This document shows, piece after piece, positions 7,834 through 7,835 of a DNA stretch of 7,835 bases. How positions within the stretch are numbered: position 1 is the stretch's first letter; each line of letters starts with the position of its first letter. Source of the DNA: Anaerolineae bacterium (GTDB taxonomy: Bacteria; Chloroflexota; Anaerolineae; JAFGEY01); contig JAFGIE010000031.1 in the NCBI GenBank assembly GCA_016929775.1, positions 1 to 7,835 on the forward strand. The letters are read 5' to 3'. The notes under the pieces were generated by a model, which was not told the origin of the DNA, made no database searches, and saw only the letters and a program-made list of their open reading frames with translations. Both the position numbers and the translations under genes were made by a program.

Positions 7834-7835
7834 GG

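Overview
The window is a single leftward (minus-strand) regulator-plus-transporter operon. Read in the direction of transcription (right to left) it holds: a ROK-family repressor (6563-7750); a promoter and about 270 bases of untranslated leader; two OppB/OppC-type permeases (5149-6252 and 4224-5147); two Opp/Dpp-type ATPases (3134-4219 and 2127-3137); an unrecognised 61-residue two-helix membrane protein (1945-2130); and a family-5 solute-binding lipoprotein that runs off the left edge (1-1834). There are no rRNA or tRNA genes, insertion sequences or CRISPR arrays. The plus-strand open frames are antisense shadows of these GC-rich genes.

The organism is most likely a member of the Chloroflexota. 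The mature binding protein begins with a Val/Thr/Glu/Lys-rich linker made of repeated VTK(I/V)V and VVT words ending in VVVTATPDPST, which is a familiar hallmark of lipoproteins in that phylum. High GC, near-consensus TTGACA/TATACT promoters and strong Shine-Dalgarno sites fit but are not specific. No species can be named.

All components of a peptide/nickel/opine (PepT) class ABC importer are present: a lipid-anchored receptor, a heterodimeric permease and two ATPases with intact Walker A, signature and H-loop motifs. ROK regulators sense sugars or sugar derivatives, and many Opp-type systems in thermophilic bacteria and archaea carry oligosaccharides. The best guess is therefore uptake of an oligosaccharide or glycoside, not peptides. 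This is inference; no glycoside hydrolase lies in the window to support it.

The transporter is familiar, but its control regions are rich. The ROK gene has a perfect 27-bp palindrome immediately downstream of its -10 box, a clear autorepression operator. The transporter has its own promoter with the same -35/-10 hexamers but no copy of that operator. Its leader contains a long hairpin whose arms are related to the ribosome-binding site of the first permease, so two alternative pairings are possible. Between the small membrane protein and the binding protein lie a perfect hairpin and an orphan Shine-Dalgarno sequence identical to the STAB-SD mRNA-stabilising motif described in Bacillus. This could explain high expression of a binding protein placed last in its operon.
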